NCBI GenBank assembly: GCA_947168825.1
Contig: CAMVNH010000004.1
Span: 1 to 39,239, forward strand
Direction of reading: 5' to 3'
Source: an uncultured Candidatus Saccharibacteria bacterium
GTDB taxonomy: Bacteria > Patescibacteriota > Saccharimonadia > Saccharimonadales > Saccharimonadaceae
DNA: 39,239 nt
Positions 31,391 to 39,239 of this stretch are shown here, in pieces. Numbering within the stretch: position 1 is the first letter of the stretch; each line of letters starts with the position of its first letter. Under the pieces are notes generated by a model that saw nothing but the letters and a program-made list of their open reading frames with translations, was not told the DNA's origin and did not search any database. The position numbers and the translations under genes are program-made.

Positions 31391-34300
31391 AATCCTCAAG
31401 CTTCCAATCATTATAGCTATCATCGGGTTTTCACTATTCTTCGCCATAGCGCCGCAAAGCGCTTACGCTGAGACTGCCAGTGAGGACAAGCTTTATAAAT
31501 GGGCACTCTTGAACATGATGGCTAAATGTTATTCGGCGAACTACATGGAGAAGAAAGTTGACGCAGGCACTTATAGCACATTTAACGAATCAGTTCTGCA
31601 CGGTAGTGCCAAAAACCGAAAGCAGCAAAAATTTTATATTCCGACGCAGGTTGGCAATACGGTAGAAAGCGACAACAACAAAGTTGGTTGTTATGAAATA
31701 TTCTTGGGTGATCCGACTGGCTCCGGAACATTCCACGGCACCATGAGCGGGGTCTTTGATCTTTATGGTACAGATTATGAGGTTGTTGGTACTGATAGAG
31801 TAGGGACTTTTTTGAAAGGCATTGGCTATACTAGCGTCAGCGCTAGTGGCACTTCTAAGAGTTGTATTACTGCAAAGTATACTGCTGGAACTCCACAGGA
31901 CCCATATTCACTTAGTGGCAATGATCTTGGTTCAGGCAAGATCTGTTGGGATGATGAGTTGCTCAATAACCCCAACAATAACATTGCTCAATTCAGCACT
32001 GAAGCCATCATCAACAACAATGGTAGGACCACTAGTCGTACCAATCCTACGCCAATTAATATCTATCCTCAATACCTTCCAGACGGATATACAATTGGCA
32101 TTAGCGTCGGCGGCGACCGAATAACCAATAATGATGTCTACCCACAGGTCACTGTCACAAGTGGGCATGTCACCATAGATGATGTAAAAGAATTTGATGG
32201 CAAAACTATTACCTTTTCCGATCTCGATACTGATTTTGTCTATACTGCAACATTGTCCTACTCTAACGAGTCAGACTCTAGTGGGTCATTCTCTGTTTAT
32301 AGTATACCAAATTACAACGGCACCCTCTTGAATTGGAGACAAGCCAACAAAGATGCTAGAAAATATATTTCAAACAGTCAGGCAGCAGAAGAATATCATA
32401 AATTCTCCGACAACAACAAGTATGATTTGTATACGTTGTATTTGTCCAAGGTCTATCACATTACAGAATCTAACGCTCAGGAGTGTACCGAGACAAAGCC
32501 ACGTAGAGCTGTAGACGGTGAAAGATACTGGCTTTACACATCTCAAGGTTGGTGTAGGATCGCAGGTAGTGACGACACTGATATGAATGCCAAGGTTGCT
32601 GGTTTCACTAACTCGGAAAGAAGATACCTCAATACCGAATATGATTTTAAGGGATTACTTGAAGCTCTCTTCAGACTCAACCAAGGTCGCATTGACCCTG
32701 CCAATCTTGACGATTTAACTCAACCTAACGAAGATACCGATGAAGGCAGCGAAGGCTGTTTTGACGGTGCCGGTGCACTTGGCTGGATTATTTGTCCAAT
32801 TCTGTCCGGCACCGCCAAAGCTATCAATTTCATCTATGAGCAGGTCATTGAACCATTCCTCCAAATCAATGCTGGACTCTTTAGCAGCAGCAATAACTCA
32901 TACGGTAGCTGGCAAATTTTCCAGACCTTTGCTAACATCGCTTTCGTCATCATGCTACTATTTGTGATTTTCTCACAGCTCACCGGCGTCGGTATTGATA
33001 ACTACGGCATCAAGAAAATCCTCCCTCGCCTCATCGTCTCCGCGGTATTGATTAACTTATCATACATCATTTGCCAACTACTGGTTGACACGTCCAACAT
33101 TCTTGGCGTTAGTCTCAAAAGTCTTTTCGACGCACTTGCCAGTAATGTTGATATTAGTAGTACGCCGGTGTCTGGTAGTGCTACTGTCTTGACTGGCATC
33201 GTCGCAGTTTTAGCTGGTGGTGGAGCACTCATGGCGACTGGTGGGCTTGGTATAATTCTTCCACTCATTCTTGCACTCATCACTACCTTTATCTCAATTT
33301 TATTTGTCTTTGTCCTGCTTGGTGCTCGTCAAGCTATAGTCGTAGTCTTAGTCGTTGTCTCCCCACTCGCTTTTGTTTGTTACATGCTCCCGAACACGAA
33401 AAAATATTTCGATAAAATCGTAGGACTGTTTACGAGTATGCTAATTATCTTCCCAATCTGCGGTCTTCTCATCGGCGGCGGTAACTTCGCTTCTAAAGTT
33501 ATTCTCGCTGCTGGTAGCGGAACCGGAGACAGCGAATTTTTCTTCCAACTTTCCGCCATGCTCATTAACATCGTCCCGTTCTTCTTCATTCCTTCGCTCG
33601 TTAAGAGCTCGTTTAACGCTATCGGCAATATTGGTAATCGCGTCGAAGGTATTACCCGTGGTGCCGGTGCTAGATTTAATCGCGGTGTCAGTAATTCCCA
33701 AGTTTATAAAGGCGCTATAGCTCGCTCTCGGGCTGGCATTAGAGCCGACGGTAAGTCCTCCAGACTCGGCAATGTACGCCGTCGTCTCGCCGGATCAAAT
33801 AACGCTATTGGTCGTGCTATGCAACGCTCGATGGCCGCCGGCCAGACCGAAGTATTAAAAGGTGCGGCTGAACAGCGACGTGCGAGACTTATGACTGACC
33901 CAACCCACATTGAAGCGATGGCCGCCGGCGAACGTGCCGAAGAAATGCGCCATCAAATTTCTGACCAGGAGATGTTAATCAAAGACATGACTGATAATGA
34001 TGGTAACTACATTGCCAATAGTCCAGAGAAACTTGGCGACATGTACGCATCCTCTCTTCGTACGCTCAATGACAATCCAGAAGATGCAGAAGCTAGAACT
34101 CGTGTCATGGCCCTCCAGAATATCTTATCGAAAACTGATGCTGGTCGTGCACAAATCCAGAACCGCATGGAAGATTTCGTCGACAACTTACCGGAAGGTT
34201 CAGATACAAAAGGAATATCTGCTGCTGCTGGGCATCTTCTTGGCGAACACGGCGACACTTATAAGTCTAAGAACCGCGGCTTCAATAACTGGATTTCTCA

Positions 34301-34907
34301 GGCTGCTAATGGTAACGTCACTAAAGTCAGTTCCCATGATTCTGAGGGCGCTCAGAAGTACACGGCTGAGTCTCTTGCTAACGCCGATGATGAAGCTTTG
34401 AGGCGTATCGTTAGAAGCTACGAATCTGGCAATATGAGCGCAGAAGATCGCGCAGCCATCTCTAATACTGCCGGCGAAGCACTCAGCAACAAAAATATTC
34501 AGGTCAAGCCAGAAGTTGCTGCCTACCTCAAGCGTATTGCCCCACAAGGCAGCGGAGAGTCTGATGATAATGAAACTCCATCTAGTGGTAACATGAATGA
34601 GGGCCAGGACATTAATATTCATGGTCAATCCTCTACCCCATCGACTACTACAACCACAGCCTCTAATCAAACCTCGTCCACGCCAGTAACCACACAGCCG
34701 ACCCCGCGCATCCCATCAAGTAGCCCTGATTTGGCCGAACGTGTTCGTCAAGCTGAAGTTTCTCGCGATGGTATCCTAAATATCCAAGGCGAAGGCAGCT
34801 TCCGTCAAACCGATAGTGGCATTATCATCCCAAACCGCGGCAGCAACACTAACGCCAACACCAATGCCAACGCTAATAGTAATACCAACAGCAATAACGC
34901 CAGCTAG
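31383..34907 (+). CDS. Large VirB6/TrbL-like type IV secretion membrane protein
   Basis: 1174 aa. A signal peptide (1-~29) precedes a ~430-residue extracellular region with several Cys ('CYSANYMEKKV', 'SESTEAR' absent; 'NAQECTETKPRRA'). A cluster of six or more membrane helices spans residues ~490-745, including 'ILPRLIVSAVLINLSYIICQ' and 'GIILPLILALITTFISILFV', the pattern of VirB6/TrbL-type channel proteins of Gram-positive and CPR type IV systems. A ~430-residue Ala/Arg-rich then Ser/Thr/Asn-rich cytoplasmic tail follows, ending in an Asn repeat (NTNANTNANANSN). SD GGAG lies 6-7 nt before the ATG. No VirB4 or other T4SS gene is in the window. Confidence 0.8.
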   Translation: MRKILKLPIIIAIIGFSLFFAIAPQSAYAETASEDKLYKWALLNMMAKCYSANYMEKKVDAGTYSTFNESVLHGSAKNRKQQKFYIPTQVGNTVESDNNKVGCYEIFLGDPTGSGTFHGTMSGVFDLYGTDYEVVGTDRVGTFLKGIGYTSVSASGTSKSCITAKYTAGTPQDPYSLSGNDLGSGKICWDDELLNNPNNNIAQFSTEAIINNNGRTTSRTNPTPINIYPQYLPDGYTIGISVGGDRITNNDVYPQVTVTSGHVTIDDVKEFDGKTITFSDLDTDFVYTATLSYSNESDSSGSFSVYSIPNYNGTLLNWRQANKDARKYISNSQAAEEYHKFSDNNKYDLYTLYLSKVYHITESNAQECTETKPRRAVDGERYWLYTSQGWCRIAGSDDTDMNAKVAGFTNSERRYLNTEYDFKGLLEALFRLNQGRIDPANLDDLTQPNEDTDEGSEGCFDGAGALGWIICPILSGTAKAINFIYEQVIEPFLQINAGLFSSSNNSYGSWQIFQTFANIAFVIMLLFVIFSQLTGVGIDNYGIKKILPRLIVSAVLINLSYIICQLLVDTSNILGVSLKSLFDALASNVDISSTPVSGSATVLTGIVAVLAGGGALMATGGLGIILPLILALITTFISILFVFVLLGARQAIVVVLVVVSPLAFVCYMLPNTKKYFDKIVGLFTSMLIIFPICGLLIGGGNFASKVILAAGSGTGDSEFFFQLSAMLINIVPFFFIPSLVKSSFNAIGNIGNRVEGITRGAGARFNRGVSNSQVYKGAIARSRAGIRADGKSSRLGNVRRRLAGSNNAIGRAMQRSMAAGQTEVLKGAAEQRRARLMTDPTHIEAMAAGERAEEMRHQISDQEMLIKDMTDNDGNYIANSPEKLGDMYASSLRTLNDNPEDAEARTRVMALQNILSKTDAGRAQIQNRMEDFVDNLPEGSDTKGISAAAGHLLGEHGDTYKSKNRGFNNWISQAANGNVTKVSSHDSEGAQKYTAESLANADDEALRRIVRSYESGNMSAEDRAAISNTAGEALSNKNIQVKPEVAAYLKRIAPQGSGESDDNETPSSGNMNEGQDINIHGQSSTPSTTTTTASNQTSSTPVTTQPTPRIPSSSPDLAERVRQAEVSRDGILNIQGEGSFRQTDSGIIIPNRGSNTNANTNANANSNTNSNNAS

Positions 34908-34909
34908 AA

Positions 34910-34946
34910 CGTTATTAGCAGACAATGCTAACGGTATTTAGTTTTT
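34910..34946 (+). terminator. Probable terminator after the VirB6-like gene
   Basis: CGTT (34910-34913) and AACG (34930-34933) with inner AGC/GCT form a bulged stem around AGACAAT; TTTTT lies 8 nt further, inside the 3' end of folD. Confidence 0.55.
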
Positions 34947-35738
34947 CTGCGCCGCAGAAATTACATTTTCAAATAGCACACTTACCGTTAGCGGCCCTAC
35001 GCCGCCCAGTTTCGGCGTGATTGCGTACAAATCTTCGCGTTCACGCACTGAGTCGTCCACGTCACCCACCAAAACTCCATCTTCGCTCGCCGTTCCAGCA
35101 TCTACCACTGTTGCCCTCGGAGAAACCAAACCGCCAGAAATAAGATGCGGCTTGCCTGTCGCTGTTATGATAATATCACATTCGCGTAATTTTGTCAAGT
35201 CAGAATCATGTCCAAACACAGAAACATCATACCCCGACGCCTTGTACATTCGAATCAGTGGTCCTCCAACCAACCGTCCACGTCCCACGATTCCAATCTT
35301 TGATGTTGCTACCGGTACATCATAGCCCGAAAGTAGCCAGTTAATCGCTGTTGCTGTTGCCGAATCAAATTTTGAATTTTCGCCACTTAATCCATCAACA
35401 TCCTTAGCTGGAGAAATTAGCGACACCACCTCGTCCGTTCGCGAAGGATCTTTCAATGGTAGCTGTACAATCATTCCTGAGATCGAGGAGTCTGCGTTTG
35501 CCTCCAAAATCCGCGCTCGAATCTCCTCGATTGATTTCGCATAAAAATCTTCAACCGCGACCCCGATATCCTCGCCATAGCGTTTTTTCAGCTCCACGTA
35601 TTTCACAATCACTGGATTGTCACTATCGCGAATAATCAAAAGTTTTGGAAAAACTTTCTCCGCGCGAAGACTCCGCACTACATGCGCTTGACGCTCTTTG
35701 ATAAATCCCGCAAGTTCTCGTCCGTTCAAAATTTTCAT
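34938..35738 (-). CDS. folD: Methylenetetrahydrofolate dehydrogenase/cyclohydrolase FolD
   Basis: 266 aa, slightly short. Bifunctional enzyme of one-carbon metabolism, from 5,10-methylene-THF to 10-formyl-THF. 'YVELKKRYGEDIGV' carries the catalytic Lys motif (Y-x3-K), 'GMIVQLPLKDPSRTDEV' and 'SPAKDVDGLSGENSKF' form the substrate cleft, 'GIVGRGRLVGGPLIRM' binds NADP and 'PKLGGVGPLTVSVLFEN' is the C-terminal signature. It overlaps the murB stop by 4 nt (ATGA), so the two are co-transcribed and coupled. Confidence 0.97.
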   Translation of the reverse strand: MKILNGRELAGFIKERQAHVVRSLRAEKVFPKLLIIRDSDNPVIVKYVELKKRYGEDIGVAVEDFYAKSIEEIRARILEANADSSISGMIVQLPLKDPSRTDEVVSLISPAKDVDGLSGENSKFDSATATAINWLLSGYDVPVATSKIGIVGRGRLVGGPLIRMYKASGYDVSVFGHDSDLTKLRECDIIITATGKPHLISGGLVSPRATVVDAGTASEDGVLVGDVDDSVREREDLYAITPKLGGVGPLTVSVLFENVISAAQKN

Positions 35739-36763
35739 TTCGCCACAATCTCCACTGGCTCTTGTTCTAGTCGGAACCCAAATTTATCAAATACTGTCTC
35801 TACGATTTCCTCGCGCGCCGCCGCTAGATCCGCATAGCTTTTCGCATTCTCATTAATCAAAATCAGCGCCGCCTTGTCCGAAACATAAAAACCATGCAGT
35901 CGCGCGCCCTTCAGTCCTGCCTGCTCAATTAAATATCCCGCATTAATCATGTGCCGCCCATCTGGTTTGTCATAAACTTTCAAACCTCGCTCGCGCGCCA
36001 ACTCCGCCTCATCATCAGACAAATACACATTCTTAAAGAAACTTCCTGCGCTTGCTTCAACCTTTGGATCCGGTAATTTCGCAGCCCTTACCGCTCGCAC
36101 TGCCCGGGCTAGCGACGACGGGGAATAATCAGAAATTCCGTTTTCATCCAAATATTTCTGCAAACTTGCGTAAAACGGCGGCTCCATCCACCCATCATTT
36201 TCTAGTCGAAAAGTTACCGCAGTGATGAAATATCGTCCGGCATCTGCACCAGTATTAAAAATCGTTGAACGATACGACATTTTCATTTCATCTCTCCCAA
36301 TCACCACCATCTCGTCCTCACGAGAATCGTACGCTTCCACATGGTCAATTGTCTGCGCAATTTCTTGGCCATACGCACCGATATTTTGCACCGGCGCTGC
36401 CCCGACCGTTCCCGGAATTGCCGCCAGACATTCAATGCCTGAATATCCACGCTCCGAGCAGAATTCCACGAACTCGTCCCAATTTTCGCCACCCATCGCC
36501 CGTACGAATACGTCATCAGAAGTTTCCTCCACGACTTCAATCCCACGCATCCGGTTCAAAATCAAAACTCCGCCAAATCCTTCATCGCGCCCGATTGTAT
36601 TTGCTCCATCCCCCAGCACAAAAACCGGAAGTTTCCGTTCGCGCAAAAAATCATACGCCTCTTTCAACTCCGGCAAATTTGTCACTTCGGCCACATAACG
36701 CGCTCTTCCTCCGAGCCGCATAGTCGTAAGTTTAGAAATCAAAACATTTTCGCGCATTTTCAC
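35735..36763 (-). CDS. murB: UDP-N-acetylenolpyruvoylglucosamine reductase
   Basis: 342 aa. FAD enzyme that reduces UDP-GlcNAc-enolpyruvate to UDP-MurNAc. FAD-binding 'TTMRLGGRARYVAEV' and 'FVLGDGANTIGRDEGFGG', substrate loop 'LAAIPGTVGAAPVQNIGAYG', the active-site Ser in 'ASAGSFFKN' and a C-terminal Glu ('LEQEPVE') are as in type I MurB. The GTG at 36763 is favoured: TATAAT (36775-36770) lies exactly 6 nt upstream; an ATG at 36757 and a longer frame to 36814 are possible but fit less well. Confidence 0.97.
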   Translation of the reverse strand: MKMRENVLISKLTTMRLGGRARYVAEVTNLPELKEAYDFLRERKLPVFVLGDGANTIGRDEGFGGVLILNRMRGIEVVEETSDDVFVRAMGGENWDEFVEFCSERGYSGIECLAAIPGTVGAAPVQNIGAYGQEIAQTIDHVEAYDSREDEMVVIGRDEMKMSYRSTIFNTGADAGRYFITAVTFRLENDGWMEPPFYASLQKYLDENGISDYSPSSLARAVRAVRAAKLPDPKVEASAGSFFKNVYLSDDEAELARERGLKVYDKPDGRHMINAGYLIEQAGLKGARLHGFYVSDKAALILINENAKSYADLAAAREEIVETVFDKFGFRLEQEPVEIVAK

Positions 36764-36841
36764 CCATTTATTATACCATATTTTCACCGTTAATAAAACC
36801 AGACCTTGCGCCATTAACCACGAACGGTATATAATATAACC

Positions 36842-37741
36842 ATGAACGTTTTAGACTATACTAAAGGCGTAGAACGCATGGTAAATCCCATGGACGTCGG
36901 CAAAACTCACTATCTCCAGACTAAGCTTAAATTTCTTCCGGTTTGCCTTCAGCGCAAAATCGTAAAAAGCGCCGCAAAAAAAGCCGACAAAATGCCGTTC
37001 GTGGTTGAGCCGTATTGTAGCTTTATGTTTTTTGAACTTTTGCATCCAGAGCAAATTCAGGAGTTTCTGCCCACCGATTTTGTCCCTGCAAAATCTAGCA
37101 TCTTTGCCGGCGACCCGCCAAAATATTATGGTATCGTTTCCATGTTCCGGATTCACACTAGTGTATTTTGGGGTGCGCGCACCGAGTTTTATCTCATGGC
37201 CGAGAACCAAAAAACCGGCCTGCTTTCCTGGGTGATGATGGACTATATCAGCGACACGATTTCCTATGACGAAAAACATGGTCTCAAATCTCCAGACTCT
37301 AATCACGCGGTGATGACTACAACTTGTGACGGCGATTTTGTTTGCGATATGGAAAGTCTAGACGGCAAAAAATACGCGCACTGCGAGGCAAACTTGGACA
37401 ATGCCAAGATGCGTAAACTAGACGCGCGTCTTTGGATTGAAGGCAACACTTCCATCGCCTATGGCCGCTTGGCTGGCGAAGACGACGGCGATCTTTTCTC
37501 GCTCACATTTTTCCCGGAAGAAATGGCGCGCGCCCTGGAAGTGCCAATGAAAGATGTGCATGTCGCCAGTGCCAGCACCGGCAAGAACTTTGACATCAAA
37601 CTCGACCGCGTTGTTTCGTTCCCATATGCTCAGCACATGCTCTCCGACAGCCCCGGCACACACACGCACTATGGCTCCGAGGAAGCTTTACGAAAAGCCG
37701 TCGAAAAAATCAATTTCAAAAAACTCAAAAATTACAGCTAA
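36842..37741 (+). CDS. Unknown conserved-looking protein, 299 aa
   Basis: Not recognised with confidence. The layout of residues ~70-200 ('FMFFELLHPEQIQEFLP', 'FRIHTSVFWGARTEFYLMAE', 'SWVMMDYISDTISYDEKHGL') is reminiscent of the acetoacetate-decarboxylase-like fold (DUF2071-type), but no catalytic Lys environment can be confirmed. It is soluble, without signal peptide, and has a normal amino-acid composition. TATAAT lies exactly 6 nt before the ATG, so the gene is real. It stands alone between the divergent murB gene and the small 63-aa gene. Confidence 0.7.
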   Translation: MNVLDYTKGVERMVNPMDVGKTHYLQTKLKFLPVCLQRKIVKSAAKKADKMPFVVEPYCSFMFFELLHPEQIQEFLPTDFVPAKSSIFAGDPPKYYGIVSMFRIHTSVFWGARTEFYLMAENQKTGLLSWVMMDYISDTISYDEKHGLKSPDSNHAVMTTTCDGDFVCDMESLDGKKYAHCEANLDNAKMRKLDARLWIEGNTSIAYGRLAGEDDGDLFSLTFFPEEMARALEVPMKDVHVASASTGKNFDIKLDRVVSFPYAQHMLSDSPGTHTHYGSEEALRKAVEKINFKKLKNYS

Positions 37742-37776
37742 AAACACGATCAAACAAAACGTGCTAAAATAGAAAA

Positions 37777-37968
37777 ATGAGAAAAATCAACTATCAGATG
37801 CCAGAGCCGCAGCGTTGTTGGGTCGGCGACACGCAAAAAATTTGCTACGGCTCGCGTGAGGAAGCCGAAATGTCTGCGCGCGTTGCTGAACACGATCATG
37901 GCATTTCCGGACTTACGGTTTATAAGTGCGAGTATGGTGACCATTGGCACTTGGCAAGCGAGAAATAA
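37777..37968 (+). CDS. Small protein, 63 aa, upstream of tag
   Basis: A short protein with scattered Cys and His: C14, C23 and the C-terminal 'YKCEYGDHWHLAS', a pattern seen in small bacterial and phage proteins annotated only as hypothetical. TAAAAT (37765-37770) preceded by TGC is 6 nt before the ATG. It ends 2 nt before the tag ATG, so it heads a two-gene operon with a DNA glycosylase; a metal-binding or repair-accessory role is a guess. Confidence 0.7.
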   Translation: MRKINYQMPEPQRCWVGDTQKICYGSREEAEMSARVAEHDHGISGLTVYKCEYGDHWHLASEK

Positions 37969-37970
37969 CT

Positions 37971-38510
37971 ATGAACCGTTGTAGCTGGTGTAATCCAAAC
38001 AACCCACTCTATGTTAAGTATCACGACGAAGAGTGGGGAAGGCCGAATTTTGACGAACGCTATTTGTACGAAATGTTGATTTTGGAATCTTTTCAAGCTG
38101 GACTCTCGTGGGAATGTGTTTTGAATAAACGCGAAAATTTTCGGAAAGCCTACGACGATTTTGATCTCGAAAAAGTCGCAAGCTACGACGATGATAAAGT
38201 CACCGAACTCTTACAAAACCAGGGAATTATCCGCAACAAACTAAAAATCAAAGCCAGCCTCAGCAATACAAAAATCTTCAAACAAATTCAATCAGAGTTT
38301 GGCAGCTTCTGTAATTATCTCAAAACTTTTTTGCCCATAGACGCTAAACTTCCAATTCGCGAAACTGGCAGGACCACCAACGAAATCTCCGACGCCATTT
38401 CCGTCGACCTAAAATCTCGCGGCATGAAATTCGTCGGCAGCACAATCATCTACGCCTATCTTCAAGCCATCGGCGTCATCAACTCTCATGACCCTGGTTG
38501 CTTTAAATAA
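37971..38510 (+). CDS. tag: DNA-3-methyladenine glycosylase I
   Basis: 179 aa. Tag excises 3-methyladenine from alkylated DNA. N-terminal 'RCSWCNPNNPLYVKYHDEEWGRP', 'LILESFQAGLSWECVLNKRENF' (both read in part) and C-terminal 'SRGMKFVGSTIIYAYLQAIG' with 'NSHDPGCF' are diagnostic, including the Cys/His zinc ligands. The start at 37971 (ATG, MNRCSW) fits the family and the 2-nt gap after the 63-aa gene; a longer frame to 37944 lies inside that gene. Its stop overlaps the convergent XRE gene by 8 nt. Confidence 0.96.
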   Translation: MNRCSWCNPNNPLYVKYHDEEWGRPNFDERYLYEMLILESFQAGLSWECVLNKRENFRKAYDDFDLEKVASYDDDKVTELLQNQGIIRNKLKIKASLSNTKIFKQIQSEFGSFCNYLKTFLPIDAKLPIRETGRTTNEISDAISVDLKSRGMKFVGSTIIYAYLQAIGVINSHDPGCFK

Positions 38511-39105
38511 TCTTTTTCTGCCAAGTTTTCTTATGGCATTTTGGGCAGGTCATATAGCGCGTGCGGCCAAGGTGCGGTGCAAAATAGACGGTTGAATATT
38601 TCGGCACATACAGGTTCCCGCAATTTTTGCATTCATATTTTCCCACTTCGGTTTCAATTTTCAGACAAAAACTCACACCAATCATCAGTAGCGCAAAACC
38701 GAGCAGAATTAAAATCACTCGCGCGACGGTTGGCATTTCTATATAAGCCGCCGTGAAAATTAGAATTATAAATGAGATGGACGACATCCAACCGAGCACA
38801 ACTTCATACATCAAAAACTTTTTATTCAGAACGGTTTCGTGTTTCGCAAATTTTTTCAAATTTTCTTCTGCCCACTTTTCGTAATCAGACTTTTGCAAAT
38901 TTTCACCCGACAAAAGTTCATTGTACGAAATCTTAAACAACTTACAAAGCTTCGCCATATTGTTTGCATCCGGAAGACATATTCCACGTTCCCATTTTGA
39001 AATTGAACGGTTAGAAATGTCCAGCTCTTCCGCCAAACTTTCTTGCGTAAAATTATTTTCTTGGCGCTTCTTTGCAATAAATTTACCAATTTTTTCTAAG
39101 TCCAT
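38503..39105 (-). CDS. XRE-family regulator with two membrane helices and zinc ribbon
   Basis: About 200 aa. Residues 1-~60 form a Cro/CI-type helix-turn-helix ('FTQESLAEELDISNRSISKW', then 'ERGICLPDANNMAKLC'). Two membrane helices (~105-125, 130-150) follow, then a C-terminal zinc ribbon with two Cys pairs ('YECKNCGNLY', 'MTCPKCHKKT'). This layout (HTH, two helices, ribbon) is common in Firmicutes, and the gene may have come from there. AAGGAG lies 5 nt before the ATG at 39105 (2 nt before the one at 39108). The regulator may sense a cell-surface signal. Its targets are unknown. Confidence 0.88.
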   Translation of the reverse strand: MDLEKIGKFIAKKRQENNFTQESLAEELDISNRSISKWERGICLPDANNMAKLCKLFKISYNELLSGENLQKSDYEKWAEENLKKFAKHETVLNKKFLMYEVVLGWMSSISFIILIFTAAYIEMPTVARVILILLGFALLMIGVSFCLKIETEVGKYECKNCGNLYVPKYSTVYFAPHLGRTRYMTCPKCHKKTWQKKII

Positions 39106-39174
39106 CATAGCTCCTTAGTTTATGATTTTATTTTACAAAAATCACAACCATAACACCACAAACCGAAGGTTGAA

Positions 39175-39239
39175 TTATTTATCTTTGTCGCTGATACTAA
39201 TGCCGCCAAATCCACCAGCCGCATCCAGATAAATTGTAT
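39175..39239 (-). CDS. C-terminal end of a gene continuing beyond the right edge
   Basis: The minus strand reads without a stop from the edge to a TAA at 39175-39177, giving 'IYLDAAGGFGGISISDKDK'. The short Gly-rich end is compatible with a real protein but too short to name. It may be chance. Confidence 0.35.
   Translation of the reverse strand, partial: TIYLDAAGGFGGISISDKDK

Overview
The window looks like a chromosome segment of a Candidate Phyla Radiation bacterium, most likely Candidatus Saccharibacteria (TM7). This is inferred from gene content and style, not from a phylogeny. The signs are very tight packing, many leaderless genes whose -10 box sits six bases before the start codon, a split phosphoketolase, a short HrcA, a large VirB6/TrbL-like type IV secretion protein and an LPXTG-anchored surface protein. 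UGA is read as stop, which argues against Gracilibacteria/SR1. There is no rRNA, no CRISPR array, no recognisable IS element and no integrated phage.

Layout. (1) 1-1.1 kb: the 3' end of a FISUMP-type surface protein whose last ~57 codons look like the variable repeat of a diversity-generating retroelement, followed by a GC-rich hairpin. (2) 1.2-3.2 kb: an RNase HII-YraN fusion facing the GTPase YchF. (3) 3.2-4.9 kb: an AT-rich accessory patch with a zinc-ribbon protein, a CdiA-CT-like PD-(D/E)XK nuclease, a Fic AMP-transferase and three related ~50-nt hairpin RNA modules. (4) 4.9-7.9 kb: a MacB/FtsX-type ABC exporter pair and a membrane-anchored or secreted HNH nuclease. (5) 8-18.2 kb: housekeeping genes: recA-nudix-recX, a PRC-barrel protein, tilS and lepA divergent over 18 bp, an adenylate kinase-like protein, CIRCE-controlled hrcA-grpE, a phosphoketolase in two overlapping genes, and a PIN-TRAM protein. 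(6) 18.2-25.5 kb: a class A penicillin-binding protein, tyrS, a HAD phosphatase, a DUF1113-type membrane protein, tpiA and two unknown genes. (7) 25.5-30.4 kb: tRNA-His, tRNA-Gly(UCC), then an unusual accessory module of three unknown genes with consensus promoters, strong Shine-Dalgarno sites and a structured, switch-like leader, followed by an LPXTG surface protein. (8) 30.5-34.9 kb: a membrane protein plus the VirB6-like protein. (9) 34.9-39.2 kb: murB-folD, an unknown 299-aa protein, a 63-aa protein with DNA glycosylase I (tag), an XRE regulator with membrane and zinc-ribbon parts, and the clipped end of another gene.

How it works together. DNA repair and recombination (RecA, RecX, Tag, RNase HII), translation (TyrRS, LepA, TilS, YchF, tRNAs), wall synthesis (MurB, PBP1A), minimal carbon metabolism (phosphoketolase, TpiA, FolD) and heat-shock control (HrcA/GrpE) form the core. 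Surface and host-contact functions (FISUMP, LPXTG protein, VirB6-like protein, HNH nuclease, ABC exporter) fit an episymbiotic lifestyle. The most unusual items are the candidate DGR variable region, the 26.6-26.8 kb leader with mutually exclusive pairings around an anti-SD, and the three hairpin RNA modules around the nuclease and Fic genes.
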